64,000 nt of DNA from Planctomycetota bacterium (GCA_026692845.1 JAPLNM010000040.1:1-64000), one strand, 5' to 3'. Positions 1 through 8,662 are shown, numbered from the stretch's first letter. Notes: generated by a model not told the origin, from the sequence alone. Program-made: numbers and translations.

Positions 1-335
1 AGCGATTTCCATCGGTGCAGTTCCATCGATTCGGTGCGGGGTTTATAGCCATCGCCCGCGGCTAGCGCCTAGACGGCTCACGTGTGAGCCAACCAGCGCC
101 AGCGGTTGGGCGATTTAAACAAGCCCGCCAGGACGCTGCGTTTGGGCCTAGCAGGTTAGCGATCGCAGCGGTGCAGCACGATCGATTCGGTGCGGGGTTT
201 ATAGCCATCGCCCGCGGCTTGCGCCTAGACGGCTCACTTGTGAGCCAACCAGCGCCAGCGGTTGGGCGGTTTAACTCAGCCCGCCAGGACGCTGCGTTTG
301 GGCCCGAGCAGGCTAACGATCCCAGCAGTGCAGGT
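1..335. repeat. Tandem 156-bp intergenic repeat (two full units plus a partial one)
   Basis: Two near-identical units run from 28 to 183 and 184 to about 335, period 156 bp; bases 1-27 look like the tail of a preceding unit, so the array probably continues to the left. Each unit holds two hairpin-like elements: GGCTCAC/GTGAGCC around 75-90 and CCAACC/GGTTGG around 91-111 of unit 1. Related, more diverged copies occur at 36489-36720 (partly inverted) and 50857-50903, so this is a dispersed family. An open reading frame of 85 codons crosses the array but repeats with it and is not credible as a gene. Confidence 0.8.
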
Positions 336-337
336 CG

Positions 338-1531
338 CTAGTCTTCGATGCCCCGTTTGTAGGCGTCGGCCAGCGGTTCATCGAGCCCGACGGTCCAACG
401 CTTTCCCTCGGTTTCAACTTCGATAAAATTCGATCCGATCGACACGACTTTGCCCTCGATATCGCCGAGCTTGAGTTGCTCGCCTTCGCGGACATAGAAC
501 GTTTTGTTCTCCGTTTTGGAACGGATCCAAGCTTGGGGTCCTTTGCCGTCGGCGATCAAAGCGCTGACGAACGCTTGGGAGGCGACGTCGAACTCCTTGG
601 GCTTTTTCACCGCCGGAGGGGGTTCCTGGACTTTGAACGAAATCCATTGCACACTGGATTTCGCAGGGATCCCCGAATCGGTCGCGCGAACGCCAACCTT
701 GTAATCACCCATCTCCGTGGCCGTCCAGCTTAAATTGCCGGTGTCTGGATCGAGTTGCATGCCTCGGATCGGATCCCCTTCGAATTCGTATTTGACGACT
801 TGACCCGGGTCCGATTCCTTCGCAGCAACCCCGACATCCATCTTCAGTCCCAGCGTTGCCGCGACGAGCTTGCTGTTCTCAAGTACGGGAGGATTGTTTG
901 TTGGAGCGAAGATATTTCGACCGACAATCGAGTTTTCGTAATCGGCCAAAGGACGCTCGATCCTCGGAGCGTTGTCACCCGGGGCCGGTTGCATCGGCTT
1001 GGCGTTCTTGAGCGCCAAGACTTCGCAATCCAGGGAGATTCGAAGACGGTTTGGGGGGGTGCTGTTGTTGATCGGTTGCATATCGAAACGCACGATACGG
1101 TGCAGGTAGTCTTTGGTGTGGAACGCATGCAAGAGCTTGGTGGCGTTTTCGATGGTCCCGGTTCCAGAGAGTTGGAAACGGAACGATTGATAGAGATCTT
1201 TCTCGAGCGTATCTCCCATCGACTTCGGGAGCGGATCGACGATCTCGCATTGATCGGCAAGGTTGATCAACCATTCCAGATACTGCGCGCGGGCTTTTTC
1301 TTCGTTGCTCGGCAAGGACTGGCCGACCAAGCGATTGAGTTTGGCTTTTGCAATCGCACCGGCAGTCAGTTGCAGCTTCTGTTCGTCGCGCTGTTTGGAC
1401 AAACTAAGTTTTTGATTTTCTTTGGTATCAAATCCCCGACGGATCGACTCCCAGAAGTAGTTTCCTAGGAACAGAAAAAAGACCAAGCCTACGCCGGCGG
1501 CGAGTAGCATTTCACGTTTGGATAAGTTCAC
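338..1531 (-). CDS. PilO-like inner-membrane protein with Ig/cadherin-like insert and PilP-like C-terminus
   Basis: Last gene of the secretion operon, 397 aa, starting with GTG whose bases overlap the TGA of the preceding PilM/PilN gene (GTGA). One membrane segment lies at residues 10-28 after a short basic N-terminus, followed by a coiled region rich in Lys/Gln/Glu and an alpha/beta part like PilO/GspM. Around residues 225-300 there is a putative-Ig (He_PIG/cadherin-like) stretch with the DPDTGNLSW-type motif and a following Gly-Asp-Tyr strand. Residues 325-390 resemble PilP/GspC-type beta domains (YVREGEQLKLGDIEGKV). It probably forms the periplasmic part of the inner-membrane platform with PilM and PilN and may contact the secretin-like protein. 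The assignment to PilO is by position and topology; the Ig insert is inferred from motif pattern only. Confidence 0.7.
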   Translation of the reverse strand: MNLSKREMLLAAGVGLVFFLFLGNYFWESIRRGFDTKENQKLSLSKQRDEQKLQLTAGAIAKAKLNRLVGQSLPSNEEKARAQYLEWLINLADQCEIVDPLPKSMGDTLEKDLYQSFRFQLSGTGTIENATKLLHAFHTKDYLHRIVRFDMQPINNSTPPNRLRISLDCEVLALKNAKPMQPAPGDNAPRIERPLADYENSIVGRNIFAPTNNPPVLENSKLVAATLGLKMDVGVAAKESDPGQVVKYEFEGDPIRGMQLDPDTGNLSWTATEMGDYKVGVRATDSGIPAKSSVQWISFKVQEPPPAVKKPKEFDVASQAFVSALIADGKGPQAWIRSKTENKTFYVREGEQLKLGDIEGKVVSIGSNFIEVETEGKRWTVGLDEPLADAYKRGIED

Positions 1532-2859
1532 GATGCACCTCCAAGGATGGGTTCGTTTTTGGATGGTTCGGCTGGTTTTGAAGATGCCGGCTCGGGCTCG
1601 GTAGACTCTGGTTTTTCAGTAGTTGGCTTCGGCTCAGTCTTAGCAGGCTCAGTCTTAGCAGGTTCAGTCTTAGCAGGTTCAGTCTTAGCAGGCTCAGTCT
1701 TAGCAGGCTCAGTCTTAGCAGGCTCAGTCTTAGCAGGCTCAGTCTTAGCAGGCTCAGTCTTAGCAGGTTCAGTAGCAGCAGGTTCCGTCGCAGCAGGCTC
1801 CGTCGCAGCAGGCTCCGTCGCAGCAGGCTCCGTCGCAGCAGGTTCCGTCGCAGCAGGTTCGATGGGCTTTCGTTTTACATTCCTCGGGTCAATGACTTGG
1901 GATGTTGCGACGGTGATGAGCATATCGGCTGCTACGGGATATTTTTTATCTTGGCTTTGGGCCAATCCAGTGCCGCGAACATTGTGTTTTTCGTCGCGAT
2001 AAGCACCTTGGATCTCCGGTACAAGCTCTTGTTCTTTGGTGAAGAACTTCGTTGCAATCGTGGCGTTGTTGCTTCGTGTTTCTAGGGCAAAGGTCGTTCC
2101 GCCGAAGTAGGTGGTCTCGGAGTCTTTGGCGTTTTGGGAGAGCCGTTCGAGCTCATCGACCCAGAGGATATCCCCTTGGAGGAACGTTTCGACCTTTTTC
2201 CAATCGGCGAGATTTTTTGTTGAGGTTTTCAGGATCGGTACGTCCGAGGCAACCTCTGTTTTGAGCAACGCGATTTCTTGATCTAAGGCTGCGTGGCTCG
2301 ACGAGTACCACCACCAGCTTGCGGCTAGCAAGCCGGTGGCAGCCGCGCCGGCTAGGATGTATTTGGCTATGGGTCTTTTGCGTTCCACCTTCTTGCGAGG
2401 GTTAGCAAAGTCGATCAGATAATCGCTCGAGTTGGGGAATTGCAAAGCTCCTAGGACGGGAGCAAATCGGCCCACCGTTTGGGTCGTTGCGGCCACCGAG
2501 ATGTCTGCCCGTTCGGCCATGGTAAACGGATCGAGCATCTTCACAGGCATATCGGTCGCTTGGCTCAACGCTTGGGCAAACGGAGCCAGGGAGTCTTTCG
2601 TCCAGACGATCAGTTGATCGACTTTCAAGCCAGGGCGTTGCGAGGTGGCCGACATGAGGGTCCGCTTGACCTCGCTTGCGAGGATCTTGACCGACTCGGC
2701 GTCTTGAGGATCCGTCGGCGCGTAGAAACTTCGCATGAAAACCGATTTGCCTCGCTCGGTGATGACCACATCGGCCTCATCGTTGAGCAAATCGATAAAC
2801 AAGGTCGTTGAGTTAGCCCATTCGGGATGTTTGGCGATCGCACCGGCGGCAGCGGCCAT
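1528..2859 (-). CDS. PilM C-terminal part fused to PilN (downstream part of a frameshifted gene)
   Basis: This frame continues the actin-like PilM domain (motif AAAAGAIAKHPEW, then LLNDEADVVI, as in the second half of PilM ATPases) and then carries a PilN-like segment: a basic stretch RKKVERKRP, one membrane helix (ILAGAAATGLLAASWWWY, about residues 168-185) and a periplasmic alpha/beta domain. The last 130 residues are about fifteen 5-residue repeats, EPAAT then EPAKT, followed by an acidic Pro-rich tail. The frame has no normal N-terminus; the missing first 150 residues of PilM are in the upstream frame ending in 2625-3323. Either the gene is one PilM-PilN protein broken by a 1-base loss near 2860-2875 (real mutation or sequencing error), or the ATG at 2859 restarts translation. 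PilM would be cytoplasmic and PilN membrane-bound; a PilM-PilN fusion fits the direct PilM-PilN contact known in type IV pili. Confidence 0.75.
   Translation of the reverse strand: MAAAAGAIAKHPEWANSTTLFIDLLNDEADVVITERGKSVFMRSFYAPTDPQDAESVKILASEVKRTLMSATSQRPGLKVDQLIVWTKDSLAPFAQALSQATDMPVKMLDPFTMAERADISVAATTQTVGRFAPVLGALQFPNSSDYLIDFANPRKKVERKRPIAKYILAGAAATGLLAASWWWYSSSHAALDQEIALLKTEVASDVPILKTSTKNLADWKKVETFLQGDILWVDELERLSQNAKDSETTYFGGTTFALETRSNNATIATKFFTKEQELVPEIQGAYRDEKHNVRGTGLAQSQDKKYPVAADMLITVATSQVIDPRNVKRKPIEPAATEPAATEPAATEPAATEPAATEPAATEPAKTEPAKTEPAKTEPAKTEPAKTEPAKTEPAKTEPAKTEPAKTEPKPTTEKPESTEPEPASSKPAEPSKNEPILGGAS
1630..1862 (-). repeat. 15-bp tandem repeat encoding EPAKT/EPAAT
   Basis: About fifteen 15-bp units inside the PilM-PilN gene encode a Pro/Thr/Glu/Ala-rich periplasmic tail. 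Two subtypes lie in separate blocks: AKT-coding units on the low-coordinate side and AAT-coding units on the high side, so each block probably expanded by local slippage. Unit length is a multiple of three, so copy-number change keeps the frame. Confidence 0.9.
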
Positions 2860-3323
2860 CGGGCGTTGAGTGTTAATCCTGCCTCGGAGACCGTCGAGTC
2901 GATTTTTTGGATCAGCGACGGACTGATCGCTCCGACGATGCAGTCGATGCTTCCCTCAAGGTGCGAGGGCATCGTGATAAAATCAAGGGGCCAACTTTCG
3001 TTAACGTTGGCGAAGTAGCGGGGTGCCGCAAAACGCACCATGTCGGGAAGTTCGTTGTTGTCGACCAATGGCAGGGTGATCGCACGTAGCTCGATATCGT
3101 TGCGGCTGACGCAAGCGATGGCATTGCCCCCTTTGATGCCAGCTTGTTGGAGCAGCTCTTTGAGCGCCGCGGCAGCTTGCGGACTGCCCCAAGGCTGTGC
3201 GGCTTCGTCGAGCTCCAGCGGAGCACTCATGACCTTCTCGATCGAAACTCCGGTCAATCCGCTGGTTCCGACGGCCAACCGCACTTCGGTGGTATCGCAT
3301 TCGATGCTGATGAATTTTGACAT
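2625..3323 (-). CDS. PilM-like actin-fold ATPase, N-terminal part (frameshifted)
   Basis: The first 150 residues are a clear PilM/FtsA-type N-terminus: MSKFISIECDTTEVRLAVG with the phosphate-1-like Asp/Thr, then an ACVSRNDIELRAITLP stretch like PilM. After the motif SEAGLTLNAR (about position 2870) similarity stops and the frame reads Pro/Arg-rich shadow sequence to 2625. The similarity resumes in the next frame at 2859 without a gap, so residues after about 150 here are not real protein. The start ATG at 3323 is 68 bases after the end of the gspK-like gene. Treat this and the 1528-2859 entry as one gene with a frameshift. Confidence 0.75.
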   Translation of the reverse strand: MSKFISIECDTTEVRLAVGTSGLTGVSIEKVMSAPLELDEAAQPWGSPQAAAALKELLQQAGIKGGNAIACVSRNDIELRAITLPLVDNNELPDMVRFAAPRYFANVNESWPLDFITMPSHLEGSIDCIVGAISPSLIQKIDSTVSEAGLTLNARWPLPPVRSPNIPNGLTQRPCLSICSTMRPMWSSPSEANRFSCEVSTRRRILKTPSRSRSSQARSSGPSCRPPRNALA

Positions 3324-3391
3324 GCTGAATTACTCGTCGATGCAAACTATCTTGTTGTTAATTCGTTCTTCTTGGTTTGGTTTTGTCGTCT

Positions 3392-5812
3392 CTAGGGAGT
3401 GGAGACGACCGCATTTCCCATGGCGCGTTGGCCAAGAGTCGACTGGCTGAAACCTCGGCCCAAGTGATCGAGTTTTCGGTATAGAACGATCACCGGGACG
3501 GATCCCGACCCATCGATGACCGCTTCGGTTCGTGCAAATCCAGAGGACTGTTCAAAGTATCCTACGCACTGGACCCGCATGACATCCCCGCCGCCTGTAA
3601 TCAGCGGAGCGATGGTTTTCATTTGGTCGAGTGTCAGGATTCCTTCGACCATCGGCCAAGTCTCGTATTTTCGATTTTCGGTATCCGATTGGGAGGAGCG
3701 GGATTCGATCAGTTTATCGAGGATTTCGTCAGTCATCCCTGGGAGTCCACCGAGGATCTCTCGGGGGGCTTCATTAATATTAATTCGCCCTGGCAGCATT
3801 GGCGCCTCTACGGTAGTCACTTTATCCATCAGCATCGGCAAATAGAGGGCCATTTGTATCGGTGATGCCGTCAATGGGGAGGTGAACCGGACCTCGCGAC
3901 CGTCGACGGTCGCGGTGAAACTCGCATCGATAAGTTCCAAAACGCCGTTGACTTGGAATTGCCCAGGTTGTGTCTCGTCGATTCCTAGCGAGTCGAAACT
4001 TGAGGCGGACCATTGTCGGGTCTCTGAAGGCTGGGCGCCATTGCCGCCAGCTCCGCCACCGCCAGCGGAATTGCCACCGGCGTTACCGCCAGCGCCAGGA
4101 ATTCCACCCCCGAAACCACCGCCTTGGCCACCACGACCTCCGCCACCACCTTGGGCTCCTTGGCCGCCACGACCGCCACCGCCTTGGCCGCCACGACCGC
4201 CACCGCCACCACCTTGGGTTCCTTGGCCACCACGACCTCCACCGCCGCCACCTTGGCCACCACCCGCTTGTCCCCCGCGGCCACCTGCTGGCGGTTGAGC
4301 AAAAGACAAGGGCATCGATACAAGCGAGAAGACTGGATTTGAAAGCTCCAAGAGCGCAAAACTGCTTCGGCCACCACGACCGCCGCCGCCACCTGGGCCA
4401 CCGCCACCTGGGCCACCGCCACCTGGGCCACCGCCACCTGGGCCACCGCCACCTGGGCCACCGCCACCTGGGCCGCCGCCACCTGGGCCACCGCCACCTG
4501 GGCCACCGCCACCACGACCGCCGCCACCTGGGACGCCGCCGCCACGACCGCCTCCAGCTCCGCCAGCACCACCGGGTTGTAGTCCGCCTGGAATATTCCC
4601 TGGCAATCCACCAGCACCACCGATTGCTCCAAGGCCAGCAAGCCCTCCTGCGTTGCTCGATCCGAGCGTCCGGTATGCGATAACAAAGGTTGCCAGATCA
4701 TCACCGACGACTGCGGCTAGGTCGGATCGGAAGTTTGTCATGTCCTGTGTATTGAGATTGACTCGGGCGGTGCCAGCCTCTGTCGCGTTTCGCTCCTTGG
4801 AATAAAGAGTCAAGTACATTGCCCACCCAAGATTCGGCGGGTTTGCTTGTTGGTCTTGGCCCGAACCGGTCGAACCGCCTGAGCCTGCTCCCATTGCTCC
4901 CGTGCCCATTGCGCCCGCGCCCATCGAACCGGACATCATGGCCGCATTGGATTCGCTCGATTCGAGAATTCCATTGCGGTTTTGGTCCAAGCCGAACAGT
5001 AGGTAGGGTGTAACACCTTTGACCAAGAGCAATTGCTCGATCGAGTTCAAAGGACCATTCGAGGGCGCATAGGGGTTGGGCAATTGGGTGTAGTAGTCGC
5101 TCTCTGCGCCGAACTCGCGTGGCTCATCATCGGGGTCGATGAAGTCCAAGATCGCATCGGCAGCATATTCGTCCATACCGGGTAATGCCATGAGCAAGTC
5201 GCGTCCGATGCTGGAGCTACTTGTTGCCGGAGCACCAGAGCCGCTTGTGGAACTTTGGGTGCTCGACGTGCTAGGCGTTGGCATGATCGAATCGGACAGC
5301 GCGCCGAGCAATGCCGCTGGGGCTGAAAGTGCCGCATCGATCGTCGGCAGGACATTGAGATTCAGTCGGGCTGATTCATTCTGCAGGCCGAATCGAACAC
5401 CGGAGTATTTTCCGTCCTCGTTGAGATTCGGTGCGACCAACGTGTAATTGCAAGGGTTCGCAGGATCGGGTGTTTGTAGCACGGGGATAGCTTGGAAAAC
5501 GTTCGGGTTGTTGAACGTTCCGCCTGCTTCCAAGCGTGCAGCGCGGCTGTAGGCGACAAAGAGCCTAGCCGCATCGATTCCCGAATCCGCAGCGTAGCGA
5601 GCTTGGATGCTCTGGCCTGTGATTCTGGATTCCTCGTGGCCTAAGAGCATCGACTTCATGAACGCGGTCGAGGCCAAGGTCACCGCGGAGATAACGATCA
5701 ATACGGCCAGGAGCAAGAATCCACGGCGAGGTTTCGATACAGAGCCCACGTTTTTCACACGGAGCAATTTCAAACTGTTTCTAGCAAGTTTCGATCGTTT
5801 TTTGGTTTTCAT
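3392..5812 (-). CDS. gspK: GspK-like minor pseudopilin with a large Gly-rich insert
   Basis: 806 aa, starting at ATG 5812, which overlaps the TGA of the upstream gspJ gene (ATGA). After a basic N-terminus a hydrophobic segment (GFLLLAVLIVISAVTLAS, residues 31-48) is the usual N-terminal helix of a type IV pilin-like protein; position +5 is Ala instead of Glu, which is typical of GspK. Residues 50-400 and 600-806 match the GspK layout, with helix-hairpin-helix-like LPGMDEYAADAILDFIDPDDE and LPGMTDEILDKLIESR motifs. Between them, residues 415-600 are almost only Gly with Pro, Arg and Gln (GGPGG repeats). E. coli-type GspK is about 330 aa, so the protein is more than twice the usual size because of the insert. 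It would cap the pseudopilus together with GspI and GspJ. Confidence 0.9.
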   Translation of the reverse strand: MKTKKRSKLARNSLKLLRVKNVGSVSKPRRGFLLLAVLIVISAVTLASTAFMKSMLLGHEESRITGQSIQARYAADSGIDAARLFVAYSRAARLEAGGTFNNPNVFQAIPVLQTPDPANPCNYTLVAPNLNEDGKYSGVRFGLQNESARLNLNVLPTIDAALSAPAALLGALSDSIMPTPSTSSTQSSTSGSGAPATSSSSIGRDLLMALPGMDEYAADAILDFIDPDDEPREFGAESDYYTQLPNPYAPSNGPLNSIEQLLLVKGVTPYLLFGLDQNRNGILESSESNAAMMSGSMGAGAMGTGAMGAGSGGSTGSGQDQQANPPNLGWAMYLTLYSKERNATEAGTARVNLNTQDMTNFRSDLAAVVGDDLATFVIAYRTLGSSNAGGLAGLGAIGGAGGLPGNIPGGLQPGGAGGAGGGRGGGVPGGGGRGGGGPGGGGPGGGGPGGGGPGGGGPGGGGPGGGGPGGGGPGGGGGRGGRSSFALLELSNPVFSLVSMPLSFAQPPAGGRGGQAGGGQGGGGGGRGGQGTQGGGGGGRGGQGGGGRGGQGAQGGGGGRGGQGGGFGGGIPGAGGNAGGNSAGGGGAGGNGAQPSETRQWSASSFDSLGIDETQPGQFQVNGVLELIDASFTATVDGREVRFTSPLTASPIQMALYLPMLMDKVTTVEAPMLPGRININEAPREILGGLPGMTDEILDKLIESRSSQSDTENRKYETWPMVEGILTLDQMKTIAPLITGGGDVMRVQCVGYFEQSSGFARTEAVIDGSGSVPVIVLYRKLDHLGRGFSQSTLGQRAMGNAVVSTP
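4380..4530 (-). repeat. 15-bp tandem repeat encoding GGPGG in gspK
   Basis: About nine near-perfect 15-bp units encode Gly-Gly-Gly-Gly-Pro. A second looser Gly/Arg/Gln-rich repeat block lies at about 4060-4290. Both create long open frames on other strands and frames that are not genes. Confidence 0.85.
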
Positions 5813-7062
5813 AATCCTAAAGAACTCATTCCGTTCGAAGAGGTTCCGCCAGGGGTGGCTCCGGCGGGGCTTGCCAACAGCGCCGCACCGGGGATCAAAA
5901 TGTTCATGGAATAAAGTTCGATGCCGTATTCCTGAATCATTGAATTATTGAGAGTCGAAAGGGAAATTCCAGGTGCCATCGGATTGGTCCGTGCGGAGGA
6001 CTCGCGCTGCATCGCAATGGTGACCTTCACGACGCTTGGGAGTCCGAGAGAGACAGAATCCCATTCGGTTTGCCATCCGTTGGCTCCGAAATACGAGAAG
6101 TCGATCCCGAGAACCTCTGGAGCGATGATCTCTCCGGTTCGGATCAATTGATCGCTGTTGCCCATCTCGTAGGCATACTGCGTGACAGCTCGATCGAGCG
6201 ATCGACGGACCAGACCGCCGCTTTGTCCTGTGGTGCTTCCGCTGTTGGATGTATTGAACTGCGACGTCAGGCTAGCCAAGGGGTCTTGGACTCCATCGGA
6301 TCGGGGAGCTTGGACGTAGTACCCGACTGTCTTGATATCGCTGGGCATATCTCCGAGCGAGCCGGTGTTGATATTGCCTGGTTGAATCACATATTCATCG
6401 GGTCGAGGAAGCCGGCTGACGTCGATTTCGATCGACGAAGCCGATCCGAAAATCCCGGGTGGAATGACCGTCGGTCCAGCCGCTTCACCTTGGGCTTGCC
6501 CCCCTGCGGTCGACCCGGATCCAGATGCGTTCATCCCACCAGCAGAGCTTCCTCCAAGACCACCGGACATGCCTCCTGTTCCGGAAGCTGCTCCCGAAGC
6601 ATTTCCACCCCCTGCGGTGCTATTTCCTCCAGGGGTGCTTCCACCGGCACTTGCAGTGGGATTCGTGTTGCCTCCCGAACTTGGATTTCCGCCTGAGCCA
6701 GTACCGCCCGATCCAGCCCCAGTTCCGCCTCCAGCACCTGCTCCGGCTCCGGCTCCACCCGTCAAAGCGCCCAGGGCGCCCCCGGTTGCGTTGTTCATCG
6801 CACTGCCGAGCATCTGGTCCAAGCCGCTTGTGTCGTAAGGATAATAACGAACCGTGGTACGAACATCTTCGGCGATCATGTTGAGGATTGCTCGCGCCAT
6901 CTGCGCTTGTCGAACGCTATCGCGACCTCGCGTTTCGTTGACCAAGAACAATTGAACCATTCCGCCGATCAAGATCGAGACGACGGCAGTAAGTGCCAAC
7001 GCCAAGAGCAGCTCGAGGAGGGAAAACCCGTTTCGATTTGTACGGATCGCTCGCGGTATCAC
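5809..7062 (-). CDS. gspJ: GspJ-like minor pseudopilin
   Basis: The start is taken as GTG at 7060-7062: it has an AGGAGGTG ribosome site just upstream and overlaps the TGA of gspI (GTGA). A longer in-frame ATG at 7197 only reads the gspI 3' end in another frame. The product is 417 aa. A class III prepilin signal is visible: basic N-terminus, Gly12|Phe13 cleavage site and Glu17 at +5, then the hydrophobic helix LLLALALTAVVSILIGG. Residues about 110-200 are a Gly/Ser/Ala-rich insert and the rest is a GspJ-like beta region. It acts as a tip subunit of the pseudopilus. The identification rests on the pilin motif, operon order (I-J-K) and length. Confidence 0.85.
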   Translation of the reverse strand: MIPRAIRTNRNGFSLLELLLALALTAVVSILIGGMVQLFLVNETRGRDSVRQAQMARAILNMIAEDVRTTVRYYPYDTSGLDQMLGSAMNNATGGALGALTGGAGAGAGAGGGTGAGSGGTGSGGNPSSGGNTNPTASAGGSTPGGNSTAGGGNASGAASGTGGMSGGLGGSSAGGMNASGSGSTAGGQAQGEAAGPTVIPPGIFGSASSIEIDVSRLPRPDEYVIQPGNINTGSLGDMPSDIKTVGYYVQAPRSDGVQDPLASLTSQFNTSNSGSTTGQSGGLVRRSLDRAVTQYAYEMGNSDQLIRTGEIIAPEVLGIDFSYFGANGWQTEWDSVSLGLPSVVKVTIAMQRESSARTNPMAPGISLSTLNNSMIQEYGIELYSMNILIPGAALLASPAGATPGGTSSNGMSSLGL

Positions 7063-7568
7063 TGAACACCTCCTGCGGGTGCCGCCGCGCCAGTAGAACC
7101 ACCGGCGCCAGCAGCTCCACTCGCGCCAGCAGATCCACTCGCGCCGGTTGAAGCCGCTGGAAGTGTATCGAGACCGAGCGTCGGGTCGATCATCCAACGG
7201 ACGATATAGAAAACCTCTTTGTTCTCATCGGCCCCAGCTTGATCGGTCACGCTGAGCCGGACTCCAACCATGTCCTTGCGAGCAGCCGATTCGGTCTGCA
7301 GTTGGTAGTACCACGCCCCTCTTGGAACCGTATCGGTAATGGGCATCCATCCGGCAGCCCCTTGTAAGGGTATTGCTCCGGTAACGACCTCGGCCATTTT
7401 GGATTCCGCGAGGATCTGTGCGGTCGCCAATCGGTGGGCGATCAATCCGTTGTCGGTGGCCGTGCGGGTGATCTGGGCCAAGATGGCAGCGGACATAGCT
7501 AGGATTGCAAGTGCCAGGACGACTTCCAGGAGACTCATCCCGAGTCTTGATGGCTTGGGGCTTAGCAT
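7059..7568 (-). CDS. gspI: GspI-like minor pseudopilin
   Basis: 169 aa from ATG 7568, which follows the TAG of gspH by one base and has AAGGAGGG eight bases upstream; the ATG at 7625 is less likely because it lies inside gspH without a site. N-terminal class III signal: Gly10|Met11, Glu15 at +5, then VVLALAILAMSAAILAQ. The segment RLATAQILAESKMAEV is typical of GspI. The C-terminus (about residues 140-169) is Gly/Ala/Ser-rich. It would form the GspI-J-K tip complex that starts pseudopilus assembly. Confidence 0.85.
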   Translation of the reverse strand: MLSPKPSRLGMSLLEVVLALAILAMSAAILAQITRTATDNGLIAHRLATAQILAESKMAEVVTGAIPLQGAAGWMPITDTVPRGAWYYQLQTESAARKDMVGVRLSVTDQAGADENKEVFYIVRWMIDPTLGLDTLPAASTGASGSAGASGAAGAGGSTGAAAPAGGVQ

Positions 7569-7569
7569 A

Positions 7570-8292
7570 CTAAAACCCTCCTTGGATTGCAGGACCGGGT
7601 TCAACAGCAGGGATCGAGGCAGCATCGACTGCGGGCAATCGGACGGATCTGGATCGGCCCGTGACCCCTCGAAGTTGGATCGCCATGCGGCGGCCTCGGG
7701 AATCGGCCAAGATGATTTGCGCCGTCGTCGACGAGCCGTCTGGATACATCAAAAGCGGCGAGGAGATACCGCCGGTGGTTGCAGCTCCGATACCACCGAT
7801 CGGGGGAGCCTGGCCGTTTTTCTGGAGTTCCAAGGCGTTTCGCGCGTCGACGATCGTTTCGATTCCAAGGAACTGTACATCCCCTGCGAGTTGTTTTGCA
7901 TCTTCGCCGAGTTGGCCTGTGGATATGCCCACAGTACCGCCAGCGACACGATCGGTTTTGATCAATCCACCGGCATTCATGACCGTTGCGCCTGCGGAGG
8001 CATCGGAGTCTTCGTTGCCGCTGAGCCAAGGCTCGATCGAATAGCTGTTTCCGTTTAAAGTTGCTCGGAAGACTTGCGCTTGACCGGTGCGCATCGCTTC
8101 GACTCTGGCTTCGAGCAACTCGTTTTGGAGTCGTTCGGCCGATTGGAGCAAGCGACGACCGTAGATCATCGAGTCGAGGGTGGGGAAAGCAAGTGCGGCT
8201 ATCACCACCAGGATGATCAAAACGAGAATAACCTCGAAGAGAGTAAAACCGTTAGGACGAGACGATGTCATCGGAGGTCCCGGATTGTCCAT
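7570..8292 (-). CDS. gspH: GspH-like pseudopilin
   Basis: 240 aa from ATG 8292, chosen because AGGAG lies three bases upstream; ATG 8271 is the alternative. The gene overlaps the end of gspG by 41 bases. Prepilin signal: Gly15|Phe16-Thr-Leu-Phe-Glu20 followed by VILVLIILVVIAALAFP. The segment LQNELLEARVEAMRTGQAQ is characteristic of GspH. Longer than usual GspH (about 150-190 aa), mainly through a middle loop. It is the subunit thought to link the tip to the GspG filament. Confidence 0.85.
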   Translation of the reverse strand: MDNPGPPMTSSRPNGFTLFEVILVLIILVVIAALAFPTLDSMIYGRRLLQSAERLQNELLEARVEAMRTGQAQVFRATLNGNSYSIEPWLSGNEDSDASAGATVMNAGGLIKTDRVAGGTVGISTGQLGEDAKQLAGDVQFLGIETIVDARNALELQKNGQAPPIGGIGAATTGGISSPLLMYPDGSSTTAQIILADSRGRRMAIQLRGVTGRSRSVRLPAVDAASIPAVEPGPAIQGGF

Positions 8293-8662
8293 CCGCTCCT
8301 AAGCTTCGTAGCTCAAAGGTCGATCCATTGAGTTTGTACTCGTAAGGTCGATTCCAGGGATCCGAAGGAAGTTTGTCGAGCAGTTTGGTCCAATCCCCTG
8401 GATTGGCCAGATCTGCAGGCTGGGTCATGAGCGAGTCGAGCGAGGCTGGCAACTGCTGCATCATCAGTTGATACTGCTTGACAGCCGAGGAGAGCTGAGC
8501 CAATTGTGCTGTTGCAGCACGCTTGTTGGCTTGATCGAGCACGCCGGTGAAGTTTCGGATGGAGAAGCCTGCAATGACGACCAAGATGATCAGAACGAGC
8601 ATAACTTCCAAAAGGGTAAAACCACGACGGAAGTTTCGACGGGACCTGCGATTGTTTTTCAT
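8252..8662 (-). CDS. gspG: GspG major pseudopilin
   Basis: 136 aa, the usual GspG size. N-terminus has Arg/Asn-rich leader, cleavage site Gly14|Phe15 and Glu19 at +5, then VMLVLIILVVIAGFS. The C-terminal motif LPSDPWNRPYEY and the Asp-rich end (LGADGQSGTSDD) are the GspG calcium-binding signature. It polymerises into the pseudopilus that pushes substrates through the outer membrane. It lies between gspF (93 bases) and gspH (overlap). A prepilin peptidase is not seen in the window. Confidence 0.95.
   Translation of the reverse strand: MKNNRRSRRNFRRGFTLLEVMLVLIILVVIAGFSIRNFTGVLDQANKRAATAQLAQLSSAVKQYQLMMQQLPASLDSLMTQPADLANPGDWTKLLDKLPSDPWNRPYEYKLNGSTFELRSLGADGQSGTSDDIVSS

Noticed and set aside
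1547-2002. Plus-strand frame of GSVLA repeats
   Set aside because: It is the complement of the EPAKT repeats.
3985-4704. Long open frames on both strands inside gspK
   Set aside because: They are products of the Gly-rich repeat codons and lack starts, sites and domains.
7063-7197. ATG 7197 as gspJ start
   Set aside because: It lies inside gspI; the GTG with a strong ribosome site fits better.
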